Source: Cryptomeria japonica (lineage: Eukaryota; Streptophyta; Pinopsida; Cupressales; Cupressaceae). Taken from it: a DNA stretch of 64,000 nt. The notes under the pieces are model-generated. The model did no database searches, was not told the DNA's origin, and was given only the letters and a program-made list of their open reading frames with translations. The position numbers and the translations under genes were made by a program. This document shows, piece by piece, positions 1 through 12,478 of this stretch (within the stretch, counting starts at the first letter, position 1; every line of letters begins with the position of its first letter). The DNA lies in NCBI RefSeq assembly GCF_030272615.1, contig NC_081406.1, positions 216,390,997-216,454,996 of the forward strand, in the 5' to 3' direction.

Positions 1-2051
1 CTATAAGGTGCTCTGGAAACTGGCTCGGCTCCTGGTACTAGGTCTATATGAAAGTCAATCTCTCTGCGGGGAGGCATTCCCGGTAACTCTGAAGGAAATA
101 CGTCTGAATATCCCTTAAGGATAGGATGGTCATCCAGCGATGTTTCTTTTTCCTCCTCTTCCCCTCTGTCACTGATCATGATAGCAAAAAGCTAACATCC
201 CTTCCGCATGCTCTGCTTAAGCTGCATTGCGGAGATCATACGAAGAGACACGGGCCTCTGAATCCCAGTGATAACTATGGGTGAACCATGATCATCCTCA
301 CACTCGATCCTTTTCAGGCGGCAATCCATCTTGGCTCTGTGGGCATAAAGCCAATCCATGCCAAGTATGATTCCGTAAGATCCAAGTGGAGTCACTCTAA
401 GGTCTACTAAAGTGGTGGTCTTGCCAATCTGCAGCTGACATGCCTTAACCTCTGATTCCACTTACACTCTAGCCCCTGAAGCTAATTCCACTTCCCAACT
501 GACACCCTGTCTAGTTGCCACTAGCCTGCAACGCTCCACAACCAATGGAGATATAAAGGAGTCAGTAGCTCCTGAATCAAACAAAATAGATACATTGTTA
601 CCTTTGATTATACCTAAAGATTCGATAACCGTGGCCTGATGATCAGCCTGGCGGTTGTCAACCCCTGCGAATACTCTATGGGACCTGCCCATATCACCAA
701 CTGTCGGCTCTGAAGCGGCCATCCGCTGACTCCCTGCTACCTGTCCCTGAGGGCAATCCCTCGCCAAATGCCCCATGGCTCCACATGTAAAGCAAGCACC
801 CTGTGCCTGGAACTGGGCACCCTGAGGCCTAGAGAATGCCTAACCTCCTATCCTACTGGATCTGCTGTACCCACCCCTGGAGGACTGCTGAGTCCTCGTC
901 GGCTGTGTGTACTGCCCCTGTGCTCTCTGATCATGTTTTTGTCCCTGAGTCTACCACTGTTTGGGCTTAGAGCCCTGCTGATACTGTGGAGGCTTGTGCC
1001 TCTGGTTCTGTGGTGTCTGTTGTGGAGGAGGGGGTTCGGAGAACCCCTGAGAATTTCGGTTGTTCCCTTTCCAATGTGGTTTCTGGAATCCATAAGTCTG
1101 AGGTGCAGGATTTTGGTTCTGAAACCGATCCCTATTGTCCTGTGGTCTAACCTGAATTTCCTCGGTAATCAGTGCTTTCTCTACAGCAACTCGAAGGCTC
1201 TCTAGAGCAGACATCCTAACAGGCCCGGCTATACTGACATTTAATCCCCTGATGAAGTGGTTTACAAGAAGTTTCTCATCCTTTAGATAATCTACATAAG
1301 GAAACAACTCAAAGAATTTACTCTCATACTGGGTTACTGACAAGCCTTTTTGTTGGGGATCACGAAATTCGTCTATACGACGCTGCCTGAAGTGTTCTGA
1401 TAGGTACCTCTCATGGAACCTCTCTGTGAATATCTCCCAAGTGAGTGTATCAGGAACTAATCCGCATTTGTACTCTTCCTGTCTCCACCAAGTGGAGGCT
1501 GTCCCTCTCAGAAGATGAACTGCAACACGTGCTTTCAAGTTGCTCTCATAAGAACGCAACGTAAAACACCTCTCAAGACTCAAAAGCCATGCCTCGGCCT
1601 CTACTCCATCTATAGAACCTCTGAAGGATGGGGGTTGGAGGCGCATGACCTCCCTGATGAGATCTCCTGGATCTCGACGACCTCTCTTAAAATAAACTGG
1701 TTCCACCACTGGAGGTGGTCCTGGCATATGCACCGACTCTGGCTCATTACCACCCTGACTCTCTACAGGAATCGAAGCTGGGCTCCTGCTTCATTCTCTA
1801 TCAACAGATCTATGACTCCCAGAGTCATGACTCCTAACCTGAGGGTTCTCTGCTGGGATCCTTTCCTGAACAATGCCAATAAGATTCTGAATGGCTGCTA
1901 AGAGGTCTCGGTTAGGTTCATTTGGCTATTCGGAAGGTGCTTCTGGGTTCTCCTCTAGAACCGACACCTCCCTCTCTACCTCATCGCGTGCTATGCGCAC
2001 ACGTCTAGGACCCTATCCGCGCTTGCGAGCTTGTCACGTCGTCGGAGGCAT
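1..2051 (-). pseudogene. Ty3/gypsy element A gag-protease-RT (start), decayed
   Basis: Read on the minus strand, one frame runs from an ATG at 2051 down to 192, broken by several stops (for example 951, about 842 and 462). About 1200-1650 is a Retrotrans_gag-like capsid domain with TWWRQEE and a PQQKGLSVTQYESKF stretch. A zinc knuckle (CFTCGAMGHLARDC) lies near 750-795. The retropepsin site DSGATDSFI lies near 570-600, followed by GIILGMDWL near 350-375. After a frameshift, 1-190 encodes the entry to reverse transcriptase, with the typical block FPSELPGMPPRREIDF. The rest of pol lies beyond the left window edge. The order gag-protease-RT with this protease motif is that of plant Ty3/gypsy polyproteins; the family is certain, the lineage is not. 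Confidence 0.9.
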
Positions 2052-2189
2052 CCTAAGAGGAAAATGAGGCAAAACAATTAATTTATTTCTTTTAGAATTA
2101 AATTCAATTAAATTCAAAAATCAATTTAACAAAATAATTTTAAATATTCTAAGGCGAAACGTAAGTGAGTAAGGTTCCTAGTGTGGAAA

Positions 2190-2205
2190 CCTTGCTCTGA
2201 TACCA
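2190..2205 (-). other. Primer binding site, initiator tRNA-Met type (element A)
   Basis: The minus strand reads TGGTATCAGAGCAAGG, which begins with the 12 bases complementary to the 3' end of plant initiator tRNA-Met. It lies three bases inside the LTR end at 2209 and about 140 bases upstream of the gag start. This fixes the element's orientation as minus and identifies the sequence to the right as its 5' LTR. Confidence 0.93.
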
Positions 2206-2564
2206 AAATGTCATGCCCAAAATTTAGGGCAAAAACGGAACAAATTTTTTTTTTAAAAACATACTAATTTAATTAACAAGTTCGCTCACACGCCAAGCGT
2301 TATTGAAATTTCCATTATTAAATTTGAGCTAGTTCTGAGATGAACCAAGCTTTGATAGATTGTTAAATATTATTTGCGGAAAATTAACTGGTTAAATTTT
2401 ATCTCCATGATATACCTAGTCTTTAGGTTTATTAAATCAATCACGTTAAAGAAAAGTAAGAGAGAAAAATTAATTTAATCTCCAATATGACTATATAGTC
2501 TAATCAACCATTTTTTTAAATTTCTCTTTATTATTTGCTCCAAATTATAACCAGGGTTATATAA

Positions 2565-2722
2565 ATACATATATATATATATATTTATATATACATATAT
2601 ATATTTATAATTAAATACTTAATCCAAATTATGACCAGAATCTATATATATATACATGTATATATATATATATATATATATCCATATATATATATAGATA
2701 CATATATATATATATATATATT
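2565..2722. repeat. Interrupted (TA)n microsatellite in LTR A
   Basis: Several runs of alternating TA of 10 to 30 bases, broken by short unique words. Further TA runs in the same LTR lie at about 3297-3370, 3418-3430 and 3507-3546. They are low-complexity LTR sequence with no coding content. Confidence 0.9.
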
Positions 2723-3015
2723 ACATATATTTTTAAATATTTTAATTCTAATTCAAAAACATAATATCTTTCTAAATATTAATCCATATTTCCCCAACCC
2801 TAATTAGGGTTCTATTTTCCCATATATGTATTTTCAAATCTAATTATCATATTTTTTTAAAAAAATCCATCTGCCCTAGCCCCACCCGGGCTAGGGTTTA
2901 ACCCTTATTTTTTTAACAGAGAAATTTTCATGCTGGACCGAAGACCCCAAGGGCGGCCATGTTTTTTTTTGTTTATTGCAGGTTTCGGATGTTGGAGGCA
3001 GGGAGAGCCGTGGCG

Positions 3016-3216
3016 CCACTGTGTGGGCGCACAGTGGGCGCTGCGGCACCACTGTGTGTCCACACAGTGGGTGCCGCTAGCGGCTCCCCACTGTGTGGCC
3101 ACACAGTGGCGGCCGCGGCCGTCCACTATGTGTCCACACAGTGGGAGCCGAAGTGGCTCCACTGTATGTGCACACAGTGGGCATTGCACGGGCCTCACTG
3201 TGCATACACACAGTGG
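3016..3216. repeat. Array of six 22-bp GC-rich palindromes inside LTR A
   Basis: Units begin at 3016, 3049, 3088, 3123, 3159 and 3195, a spacing of 33 to 39 bases. Each is a near-perfect inverted repeat with arms CCACTGTGTG and CACACAGTGG around a two-base centre; the unit at 3088-3109 is a perfect palindrome. The sequences between units are GC-rich and differ from one another (for example GGGCGCTGCGGCA). The surrounding LTR is strongly AT-rich. Units match in their arms but differ in the centre and at single arm positions, as in an old tandem array. Possible roles are a binding site for a dimeric protein or RNA hairpins in the LTR transcript; neither can be decided from sequence. Confidence 0.9.
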
Positions 3217-3504
3217 GGTCCGCGTGGACCCAAAAACATTTCCCCAATTTTTTTTAAAAAAAATTTTAATTTATATATATTTTTTTAAAATATATTATAT
3301 ATAAATATATATATATATATATTTATATATATATGTATATATATTTATATATATATATATTTATATTTATATAAAATTTATAATCATAGTTTAAAAGGGT
3401 GAAAATATTTCAATAAATATATATATATATTTTTTTAAAAGGAGATTTACATGCAAAGATTTTAAACTAATATAATAAAGGGAAAAAGCGTTAAGTTTAT
3501 TTAG

Positions 3505-3549
<45 letters not shown>

Positions 3550-5995
3550 GCTTTTAAATCAATGCTAACTAAAATACAATATACTTTTCTGGAATAAAAA
3601 GAATTTCATTGATTTTTTTTCCTCTAATACAATATTTACATAAAACATCTTTTTTCTTTAAACTACTTAAGATCTTTCAGCATAAATAAACTTCCATTTT
3701 GCCACAAGTAAAATATAGATAAAATTTAAATGAAATCTATTCTTTTTCTCCATAATACAAAGAAGCATTTGCATGCAACTCAAAATAACTTTTCTTTTAC
3801 TAAAAACCAGAAGTAGGAATAAAACAAGCTTTTCTTTTTCTTTTTTTAACAGCTCTAAGATATACTATTAATTTACAGGATGTTTCTTGAATAGCCACAA
3901 CAGTAAAATTTCAAGTCTATTTTCAATAATTACAACTTGCTTCTCTTTTCTTTGAATGAGGCATACTTTTATAACAAATTTAAACATTTATCTGCAACTG
4001 GATTTAAGTATCTTCAAATAATAATCTTCTGTATCTTTCTCATGGATCCTATTCTCTTTCTCCTCACTTTCCTACATAATAGATAAACACAATATGACCA
4101 CGGAGTGCTCACCTCCCAGCCTAGGCTAATTGGTAGCCACCCCCGAGCTCGGAGAACCAATTCCTAGACGGGTAACAAACAGGCAAACACATAGAAAGCA
4201 ATGCATACAGATATTCTAGACACATTCCCAACTTGGCTTTCACAGCACCACACTTTGGTGATGAACATTTTCAATGGGTGGTAGTGGACCAAATCCCTGA
4301 GGAGAACTGCAAGTATGAAATAAACAAGAAGCCACCTCATGGCACAATAATAATATCAAGAATCTCAACCGCTTATTCCTTATGCCCCCCCAAAGGCATT
4401 CTAGCCTTATATCCCTCCTTATGACCCCCATTTGCACAAACAGGCCATGCAACAAGGGTCACAACAAAGATCCCTTGTGATCGCTCTCAAAGAGAGTCTC
4501 TCACTCGAGGGTTGTCACTGCTACCACCCTCAAGATCCTCTTCTCTCCCAAGAGTAAGAGATCTTGAGAAAACTCCCAAATCACAACAATTCATAAAGCA
4601 AAATACCAAAAAAATTTCTAACACAAACTTTCAAGTACACAGATTTCTTACACCAACAAACTTCCAGACATAAACAAGGAGAAGACATTAAAAAGAATAA
4701 CTGAAACCAACCTTAATCTGCCCAAAGGTATTATGATATTTGATGAAGAGCTGCCCAATCCACAAATCTTTTTTTTTTTTACCCTTAATCAATTTTTCTA
4801 TTCCATAACATTATTTTCCTTTCAAATTTTCTTCTGTCTTCAAAAATGGAGAGTGGGTGATTACCCTCCAATTCCCAAAAATCTTGCTTAAGAAGCTCAT
4901 TCTCTGAGTTCTCACAAGTCTCCAAAACTAAAAGGGAAAGAAAGCAAAAATGCAAAAAGACTCCCATTCCAAAAGGAAAAAACCTGATTAGATTTAACTT
5001 CTAATCTTCAATTTTCGCACAACTCAAAAAAAAGCCAATTTTTAAAGCGTTAAAAAGATCATTATAAAGTAGAAACTTGCCTAAAATTACCCCTAACCCT
5101 TAGGTATACCTTATGGGCTTTAGGAAACCCTATTAAACTACCTCTAGGTGTTCATTTAACCCATTTTAAACCCTTCTAAAGTTTATTTTCGGGTCAAACA
5201 TAAGTTGACCACCCCAATATTATATTCCCAAAGTATTTATGACAACACATTATTTTATTTAAGAAGATCTTATAATTAAACACTTTCCCACCAAGAGACC
5301 AATTAAAAACATTTAAATTTAAATCCACACGTGTCAAGTGACACAAATAAAACACTTTTACAAAATAAAACATGAAATTGTCTCTTGTGGTTTTTACACA
5401 ATAAATTTAAATAACACTTAACACTCATGCAGCATATACTGTTATGAATAAAATATAACACAAACGGGGTGTTGTCTCTCCAAATAGACAAACCCTGGCT
5501 TACGAACATACATAAGTCTAGGTTTGATTCTCCGTAATTTTCCATGGTCACATGGTAGATTTCCTACGCATCTCAATTTACACATTAGTACTTCCAAATA
5601 TCGATATATAATATAATTCAATAATATAACAATGCACATCATTACTTGCATACAATTTTCATCTGCACAGATTGAATACATCTTTTACCAAGCAATTTTA
5701 CATAAGCAATTTCATCCCAATTCACATAAACTAACCATACATCATAGTTCTATATTCAATGAAAGTCCTGCAAATTCAAATAACGACATCTATCATTGCA
5801 ATATCATTCTATCTAACAATCATGTAGTGTTCTATCTCATAAAGCATGTAAGTAAATCATCAAATCATAGCAATGTTAACCAAATCCTGAAATCATATAA
5901 GTTCTAAGTCTCAAAATGCATCAAAATAAAGTATCCATAATAGTCTAAGTATAAAATCCACTGAATGTCAGGCTGAGTCGAGGTGAGGCCTCACA

Positions 5996-8949
5996 TTCCC
6001 TTTCCCATTTTACCTTACCTTCCTTTTTAGTTTTTAGAAACTTGTGAGAACTCTCACAATGGGCTTCTTAAGCAAGAATTAGAAAATTAGTGGGTAATCA
6101 CCCACTCTCCATTTTTGGAGACAAAAGAATTTTGAAAAGAAAAAGATAGATTTTTGGATCGAGAATTTGGCTAAGGGTAGAAAGAAAAGAACTGTGGAAT
6201 TGGGCTGCTCATGCTCAACAAAACTAGCATACCTTTGGGCAGTTTAAGGTTGGTTGTATTTTTCTTATAATGATTTCTTATTGCATGTGTTTTAAAAGTA
6301 AGTTTGTGTAAAAGACTAGTTTTCGTGCATGTTTTCTTGGAAATTTATTTGGTGTTTTGTGTTTATACAATGTATGTGTTTTGGGAGTAATCAAGACCTC
6401 CTACTCTTGGGAGAGAGGAGGATCTTGTGGGTGGTAGAAGTGACAGCCCTTGACTGAGAGGCTCTCGTTATGAGAGTGATCACAAGGGATTTTATGTGAC
6501 CCTTGCTGCATGGCTTGTTTATGCATTGGGGGTCATAAGGAGGGAAATAAGGCATGAATGCCTTGGGGGGCACAAAGAATTATTGGGTTGTTATACTTGA
6601 TGTATTTGGTTTGCCATGAGGTGGCTATATGTTTTTCCATACTTGCAGTCTCCTTGGGGTACTTGGTCCACTACCACCCTTAAAAAGGACATCATAATGA
6701 GTGGTGTAGTGTATCCTGGGTTGGGATTGTGTTTGAGTTTGTGTGTTTTCTGTCTTTTGTGTTTGCATGTTTGTTACTTGTCTAGGGCTTGGTTCTCCGA
6801 GCTTGGGGGTGGCTACCAGTTAGCCTAGGCTGGGAGGTGAGCTCTCCATGGTCATAGCTTTTGATTTAATTGCAGGTTGTTAGAAGAAAATAGCAGGACA
6901 AGTAGATGTGGCTAGATTTAGTTGTTGCAGAAAAATATTGTAAATGTTATTTAAGTTTTTTTGAAAGTCCTCACTTGATTGGAAGGAGAGACCTATTTGT
7001 AAAGTGACTATAAAGTCTTGTGACTAAGTTTAAATTTTTGTAATAATTATTCATGCATTACTGCAGAAAAGAAATAAGTATCTTTAGTTTAGTTTTCTAC
7101 ATTTCTAGAAATTTACAATGTTGTGTTTTAGGATATTTTGATAAGAAAAAGATTTATTTATTCCTTTTATGAATTATTACTCAAATATTAGGAAAGAAAT
7201 GAATCTATGTTGCATGCATGTAGAAGGCTGAAGATAAAAGCTTTTAGAACAATCCAGGAAAATGTAAAAAAATATTTTATTTAATTCGGTGAATTTTATT
7301 TTATCTGTGATTGTATTTTTTTTTTAAATTGCAGAAAATAAATGCAAGGATATTATAGCCATCACTAAGGTTTCCAGTTTTATAAAATATGTAGTTATAT
7401 TTAGTTGCTGTTAGATTTATTAAAATCTGTCATTTAAATAGTTGCTATAGAATTTGCAAAGTCTGTCAATTTATTTATTGCAAAAAATGAAAATCACAAT
7501 CTATTATAGTTTTTATTTAAATAAAATCTAGAATTATTTAGTTGTTGGTAAAATTATTAAATCTAGTCATTTATATAGCTAAAGATTGAAATAAAACACC
7601 TACAGTTGACAGTTTAAATGAATTAATAAAATTACTATACTCTTGTTGTAAATGAATCAGAAATTTATTTATCCATCTATTTTATCTTTACATCTAGGAC
7701 ATTTACGAAAGGAAATAAATCAACAAGAAAACAAAATAATATTTCAGTATTTTGTTCGAATACATACCTAGAATAAAAATACTAGGATCTAATCATTACA
7801 TAATTTCTGTCATATAAAATATATATTTATATAAATATATAATTTATAAACATGCAAATTACATGTATATATTTATATATATTTATATAAAATACCTTTA
7901 TATAAATGATCACGAAAATAGATGTATATATACCTGCATACATATAAAAATGCATATAAATATATAAATAAATAAATATATATATAAATATATATAATTA
8001 TATTTAAAAAAAATATAATAAAAAATAAATAAATAAAATAAAATTTATTTTTTTACAACTTTGGGGGGGGGGGCAAAGGGCCGAACCACTATGTGGACAC
8101 ATAGTGGACGGCCCATGGCCTCCACTATGTGGACACACAGTGGAGCCCGTGGCTGCCACTATGTGGACAAATAGTGGTGCCACGACGACCACTGTGTGGA
8201 CACATAGTTGTGTCTGTTGGCATTGTTGCCTCCCTCCCTCTTGTACAAACGCAATGGTCGCCGCTCCCCATGACACCATTCGGCCCTACACAGTCCCAAA
8301 CAAAAAAAAAAGAGGAAGAAACCCTAGCCCAGTTAGGGCTAGGGTAAAATGTGGCTATTAAAAATAATATGAAATGAGGGGGGACCTATTTTATATTATA
8401 AATCAGGGTTAGGGTTGCATGGGTAAAACCCTGTGGGTTTAGTATATATTATTATTATGTAAATGTATATATATGAAATTATTTACATATATACTTACAT
8501 ATATAGTTGTATATATATTTTTGGATATATATATATATATATATATATAGGTGGAGATGTTTGTGAATTTAATTATTAATGAAGTTAATATTTAATTTTT
8601 AAATTCAAATAGGTTGAGTTGTTTTGAATTAAAAATCAGTGAAGTGATATTTAATTTTAATTAAATAAACTTAGATGTTGGAAATTAAACAACTAGGAAT
8701 TTAAGTTCTAACTGTAAATTATTGAACTAGAGGGTTTAAATTTTATCTCTCCTAGACATAGGTGCACGTGATTAAACTTAAATAGGAAAATATTCAATTG
8801 TGAATATAACCAACCCTTTAGTTGTTTTAGTTAATCTACTACTTAATTATTGCTAAGTAAAATATTTTATATTTGTCAATTTAATGTTTTAAAGTTATGT
8901 TTTAAAAAAAAAAATTATCCCTTTCTTGCCCTAAATTTTGGGCATGACA
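5996..8949 (+). mobile_element. Truncated LTR of element A family, opposite orientation
   Basis: Read on the plus strand this is a diverged copy of the LTR at 2209-5995. Matching blocks include the cytosine-rich-to-guanine-rich inverted block at 6770-6850 against 4085-4175, the ACTCTTGGGAGAGAGGAGGA block near 6400 against 4530-4560, and the identical terminus ending GGGCATGACA at 8949. It lacks the first kilobase or so of the LTR. There is no PBS after 8949, so it is a 3' LTR or a solo LTR. The simplest reading is that element A inserted into this older LTR; the missing part should then lie beyond element A, outside the window. Confidence 0.75.
8086..8210. repeat. Array of four 22-bp palindromes in the second family A LTR
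   Basis: Units start at 8086, 8122, 8156 and 8189 (spacing 36, 34, 33). Consensus arms are CCACTATGTG and CACATAGTGG with centre GA. It corresponds in position to the array at 3016-3216, but has four units instead of six, and the arms predominantly carry A/T at the sixth base of the arm. The last unit is degenerate (ends TAGTTG). In two units a substitution in one arm is matched by the complementary change in the other. Confidence 0.88.
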
Positions 8950-9335
8950 AAAGAGCACTAGGTGAAAAGATTATTATACCCACTTTAGTAGCTTGATATT
9001 ATTATGAGGGAAAAATTCCTTTTGATTGGCCATCTTGCAAAAGGTGTGGATGCCTCATCATGTGGTGGGGCCCGCTATGGAGAATAATATAAAAATGCAT
9101 TTATAGCTCAATAGCAGAGGGGAGAATTTAGTAAAAATTCACCTCGTATAATGTTTTATTATTGGCAGAATGTCACACGGGTTGGCGAGAAGGGAAACAC
9201 TTCATAGCCTCGCTACCCCGCATAAAAAAAATGGCAGTGCATGGGAGAGTGTGGGATGGTGGTAGTCTGAGCTAACCTGCCATCCCACGGGGTGTGTTTC
9301 GTCGCAAAGGAGGCAGAGCGGGGCAAAGAAGCATG
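8950..9335. other. Unassigned spacer between LTRs
   Basis: This 386-base stretch lies between the end of the family A LTR and the start of the copia LTR. It contains no ORF of note, no PBS and no recognised domain. GC content is higher than in the flanking LTRs. It may be remnant host or older transposon sequence. The five bases GCATG at 9331-9335 would be one half of the target duplication of the copia element; the other half is not available because that element has lost its 5' end. Confidence 0.5.
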
Positions 9336-10587
9336 TGTTATTAGAAACCAAGAAGGAAGACTAAGAGGGGGGGTGAATCAGTCTTCATCGAATTAGCAAA
9401 TTTAACTACAAAAATAGATCTGATAAACTATAGTAATAAGATAGATAAGAAAATTGAAAGCATAGCACACAACACCAAGATTTTGATGTGGAAAACCCGG
9501 TTAAGGGAAAAACCATGGTGGGAACCTACCCACAGTAAGATGATGCTTTGCAGTAGTATGTGAAATTATTACAATGGGGAATGCACATGCATTTAGGCAC
9601 ACTGCCTAGAGATCACTCCTCAAAAGATAATGGCCTGGAAGGCTACAACCCTCGAGGAAGTCTCACTAGCTTACAACAAGATTCAAACTACAATAAAAAA
9701 GAAATGAACTGAAAGAATAGCATCTCCAAATGCTTGATTATAGTTTCTGTTAAGAATAGGTGTCTTCTCTACAACATAAATATCTCCTCAATCTCAATAT
9801 CGAAAGATAAATCTCTTGTTCACACATATACCTCTCTCTGATAATGTAGACATAACATCGACACCTAAATTAAATGACAATATCACCTATACATACAATT
9901 CATCAATCTTGGCAACAAGGTCAGCTAAACCCTCAACTCTCAATTACAAAATTACATCACATGATACAAAGATTGACCACTAGACTAAATTAATGATTTA
10001 CATAGCATAACATGGACCTAATTCAAACTCCCAAATTCTGAACTCTACCAAAAATCATGCCAAGATCAACCGCAATACTCTACACCACCAAGAAAACCAC
10101 ATAACATGAAAAATCATCGCTAGTTCATAGAAACCATCAAAAATTTACACAACAATCAATGCAGATCATCAAAACAAATAGGACACACCTAGGAAACACC
10201 AGCAAACATGTTAGAATCATCAAAAATAGCTACACCAACACCACTTATTAAACCTTCATCGATCAACATTTGAAAGCTCAAGAACACAACCAAACAACAA
10301 CTGTCACAAAGAAAGATAACTTGCAGAGTACCAAATCACAATCCATCTAAAATGAAGACACACAAGACCATCCCAAGAAATATCCCAAAAACTCAGCACA
10401 AGATCTAATCACACCAAAATATACCGAAGGATATACCTAACTCTACAAAACAATGATCAACAAAACAACAATACAAACTAGATCATAAGATCTTCCCAAT
10501 CTACAATCATCGGAGCAATACACAAGAATATGTTGACATCAATGACAACAACATATCTTAGCAACAACAATAACCAACAATCCAACA
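9336..10587 (-). mobile_element. 3' LTR of Sirevirus-like Ty1/copia element
   Basis: On the minus strand the LTR begins TGTTGGATTGTTGG at 10587, directly after a polypurine tract. It ends with TTGGTTTCTAATAACA at 9336, preceded by the ATTCACCCCCCCTCTTAGT block that is also seen at the ends of the two other copia-type LTRs in this window (38231-38263, 46873-46916). Length is 1252 bp, normal for a plant copia element. It contains no coding sequence. Confidence 0.85.
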
Positions 10588-10874
10588 ATCTCCCCCTTAG
10601 GCATTGGTGGCAACATATGAATGTAAAAAATAATCAATCCAAAGCAAGAAGATATCACCAACAAACTCCCCCTAAGATCAGGACATACAAAGCAGTTTTT
10701 CACATGATCTCTCTCCCCCTTTGACAGTGATGCCAAATATCTTAAAACAAAAAACCAAAACTTACTCTCCCCCTTAAAACACAAACTACTCAACCAGAGG
10801 AGCAACATCAACTCATCAATCCAGATAAAAGGATAAGACTGTGAAGTCCACCAAATTTATGAAAATTAATGCAT
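10588..10874 (-). promoter_or_regulatory. Multiple polypurine tracts upstream of the copia 3' LTR
   Basis: Four purine runs of the type AAGGGGGAGA occur on the minus strand: 10588-10599 (adjacent to the LTR), about 10666-10676, 10709-10720 and 10762-10777. The tract touching the LTR is the likely primer for plus-strand DNA synthesis. Repeated polypurine tracts between pol and the 3' LTR are a known hallmark of the Sirevirus lineage of Ty1/copia elements. Confidence 0.75.
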
Positions 10875-12478
10875 CTAGTTCTCACTAGGAGGGGTGGATA
10901 CCCCTAGCTTGTCTCTCAAATATACAAATGTATCTACAGGCAAAGGCTTAGCAAAAATATCAGCTATTTGTTCCTTTGTAGATACATACTCTATTTTTAC
11001 CTTCTCTTCACTGACTCGCTCCCTCAAGTAATGATATTTGATTGATACATTCTTAGTCTTTGAATGTTGCACCAAATTCTTTGACATGTTAATAACATTG
11101 AAATTATCACAGTATATGGCAGTAGACTTATAATAAATAACTCTGATATCCTTCAACATTTGCTTCATTTAAACTACCTGAGTGAAATTATTGGTAGTAG
11201 TAATGTACTCAACTTCAATAGTAGATAGGGACACTGAATCTTGTTTCTTACTAGCCCATGAAACCAACTTCTTACCCAAAAAGAATGCTCCACTAGTAGT
11301 TCTCTTCTGGTCATCAACATCACCAGTCCAATCTGCATCAATGTAGGCACATAGCATAAAATCATCATTCCTTGGATACCATAAACCATAATCATCCATT
11401 CCCTTCAAGTATATGAATACCCTCTTCACAGTAGTGGCATGACTCTCTTTTGGATAAGCTTGATATCTAGCAACCATGCACACAACATGCATAATGTTTA
11501 TTCTAGTCTGAGTAAGATATAGCAATCCACCAACCATAAATTTGTACAAACTTTGATTAGCTTTCTGAGATTCATCATTATTAGACAATTTACAACTAGT
11601 CACCATAAGAGTTCCAACTAGTTTGGATTCATCTAACCCAAAATTATTGAGCAATTACTTCACATTCTTAGTTTGATATATGAATATACCTTTTCCAATC
11701 TCTAAAATCTACAAACCTAATAAAAATTTCATCTCACCAATCATAGACATCTCAAATTCTTTTTTGCATATCACCGGAAAAGTTCTTGCTCAATTCATCA
11801 TTACCTCCAAAGATAATATCATCAATAAAGACTTCAACAATTAGGATGTTATCATTTTCTATCTTAAAGTATAGATTAATGGAAGCAACACTTTTACTAA
11901 ATCCCAATTTCAACAAATATTTATCTAGTCTAGCATATCAGGCTCTAGGGGCTTGTTTAAATCCATAAAGAGTTTTCTTGAATTTACATACCATGTCTCC
12001 ATCATCTGACAATGAAAATCCACTAGGTTGCTCAATGTAGACTTCTTCCTCAAGATCACCATTCAAAAAGGTAGATTTGACATCCATCTAATATACCTTG
12101 AAATCTTTATAAGAAGCATAAGCAAGCAACAGTCTAATAGCTTCAAGTCTAGTCAACAGAGCAAAAGTCTCCTCATAATCAATTCCTTCTTTCTGAGACT
12201 ATCCTTTGTAAACTAGTCTATCTTTATTTTTGACAACTTCGCCAACTTCATTCAATTTGTTTCTGAATACCCATTTAGTACCAATATCATTCTTATCCTT
12301 AGGTCTAGGCACAAGTTCCCAAGTGTTACTCTTTTCAATGTGATCTAATTCTTCTTCCATAGCTATCATCTAATTCTCATCTTTACAGGCTTCAACAACA
12401 TCTTTAGGTTCAAATTTAGAAATTAAACATACTTCTTCAGTAGCTAACCTTATTCTAGTTATTACACCTTTATTCTTA
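10875..12478 (-). pseudogene. Copia reverse transcriptase and RNase H, decayed
   Basis: On the minus strand the RT domain reads from about 12400, with WELVPRPKDK, a degenerate motif giving FIDDIIFGGND near 11800-11830 (canonical YVDD; both catalytic aspartates kept), and YLKGMDDYGLWY near 11400. RNase H follows, with DADWTGDVDDQKRTTSG near 11290-11340 and the C-terminal block EQIADIFAKPLP near 10940. The final in-frame stop at 10875 leaves an end VSTPPSEN. Internal stops, including one between TQVV and MKQMLKDI at 11169, make it non-functional. Order and motifs are those of Ty1/copia pol. Confidence 0.93.

Larger units (their letters stand above)
2209..5995 (-). mobile_element. 5' LTR of gypsy element A (about 3.8 kb)
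   Basis: On the minus strand the LTR ends with GCCCTAAATTTTGGGCATGACA-type sequence (here split: GCCCTAAATT, then TTGGGCATGACA), immediately before the PBS. Its start is less certain. The best candidate is TGTGAGGCCTCACC at 5995, where the head-to-head homologous copy begins abruptly. The LTR is AT-rich, with long (TA)n tracts, and holds a GC-rich palindrome array at 3016-3216. The ORFs predicted inside it show no known domain. If the start is right, the LTR is about 3787 bp, long but within the range of plant gypsy elements. The partner 3' LTR would be beyond the left edge. Confidence 0.75.

Noticed and set aside
768-1205. 145-codon plus-strand ORF
   Set aside because: Shadow of the gag-protease frame on the minus strand.
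3016-3216. CRISPR-like array of palindromic repeats at about 36-bp spacing
   Set aside because: The repeat is only 22 bp with 11-17 bp linkers, lies inside an LTR of a plant retrotransposon, and there are no cas genes.
2905-3304. Overlapping ORFs with repeated Cys/His words (CGHTV, CVHTV), tempting as zinc fingers
   Set aside because: They arise on both strands and in several frames from the palindrome array; the same happens at 8004-8361 and 25149-25610. No start context or family supports coding.
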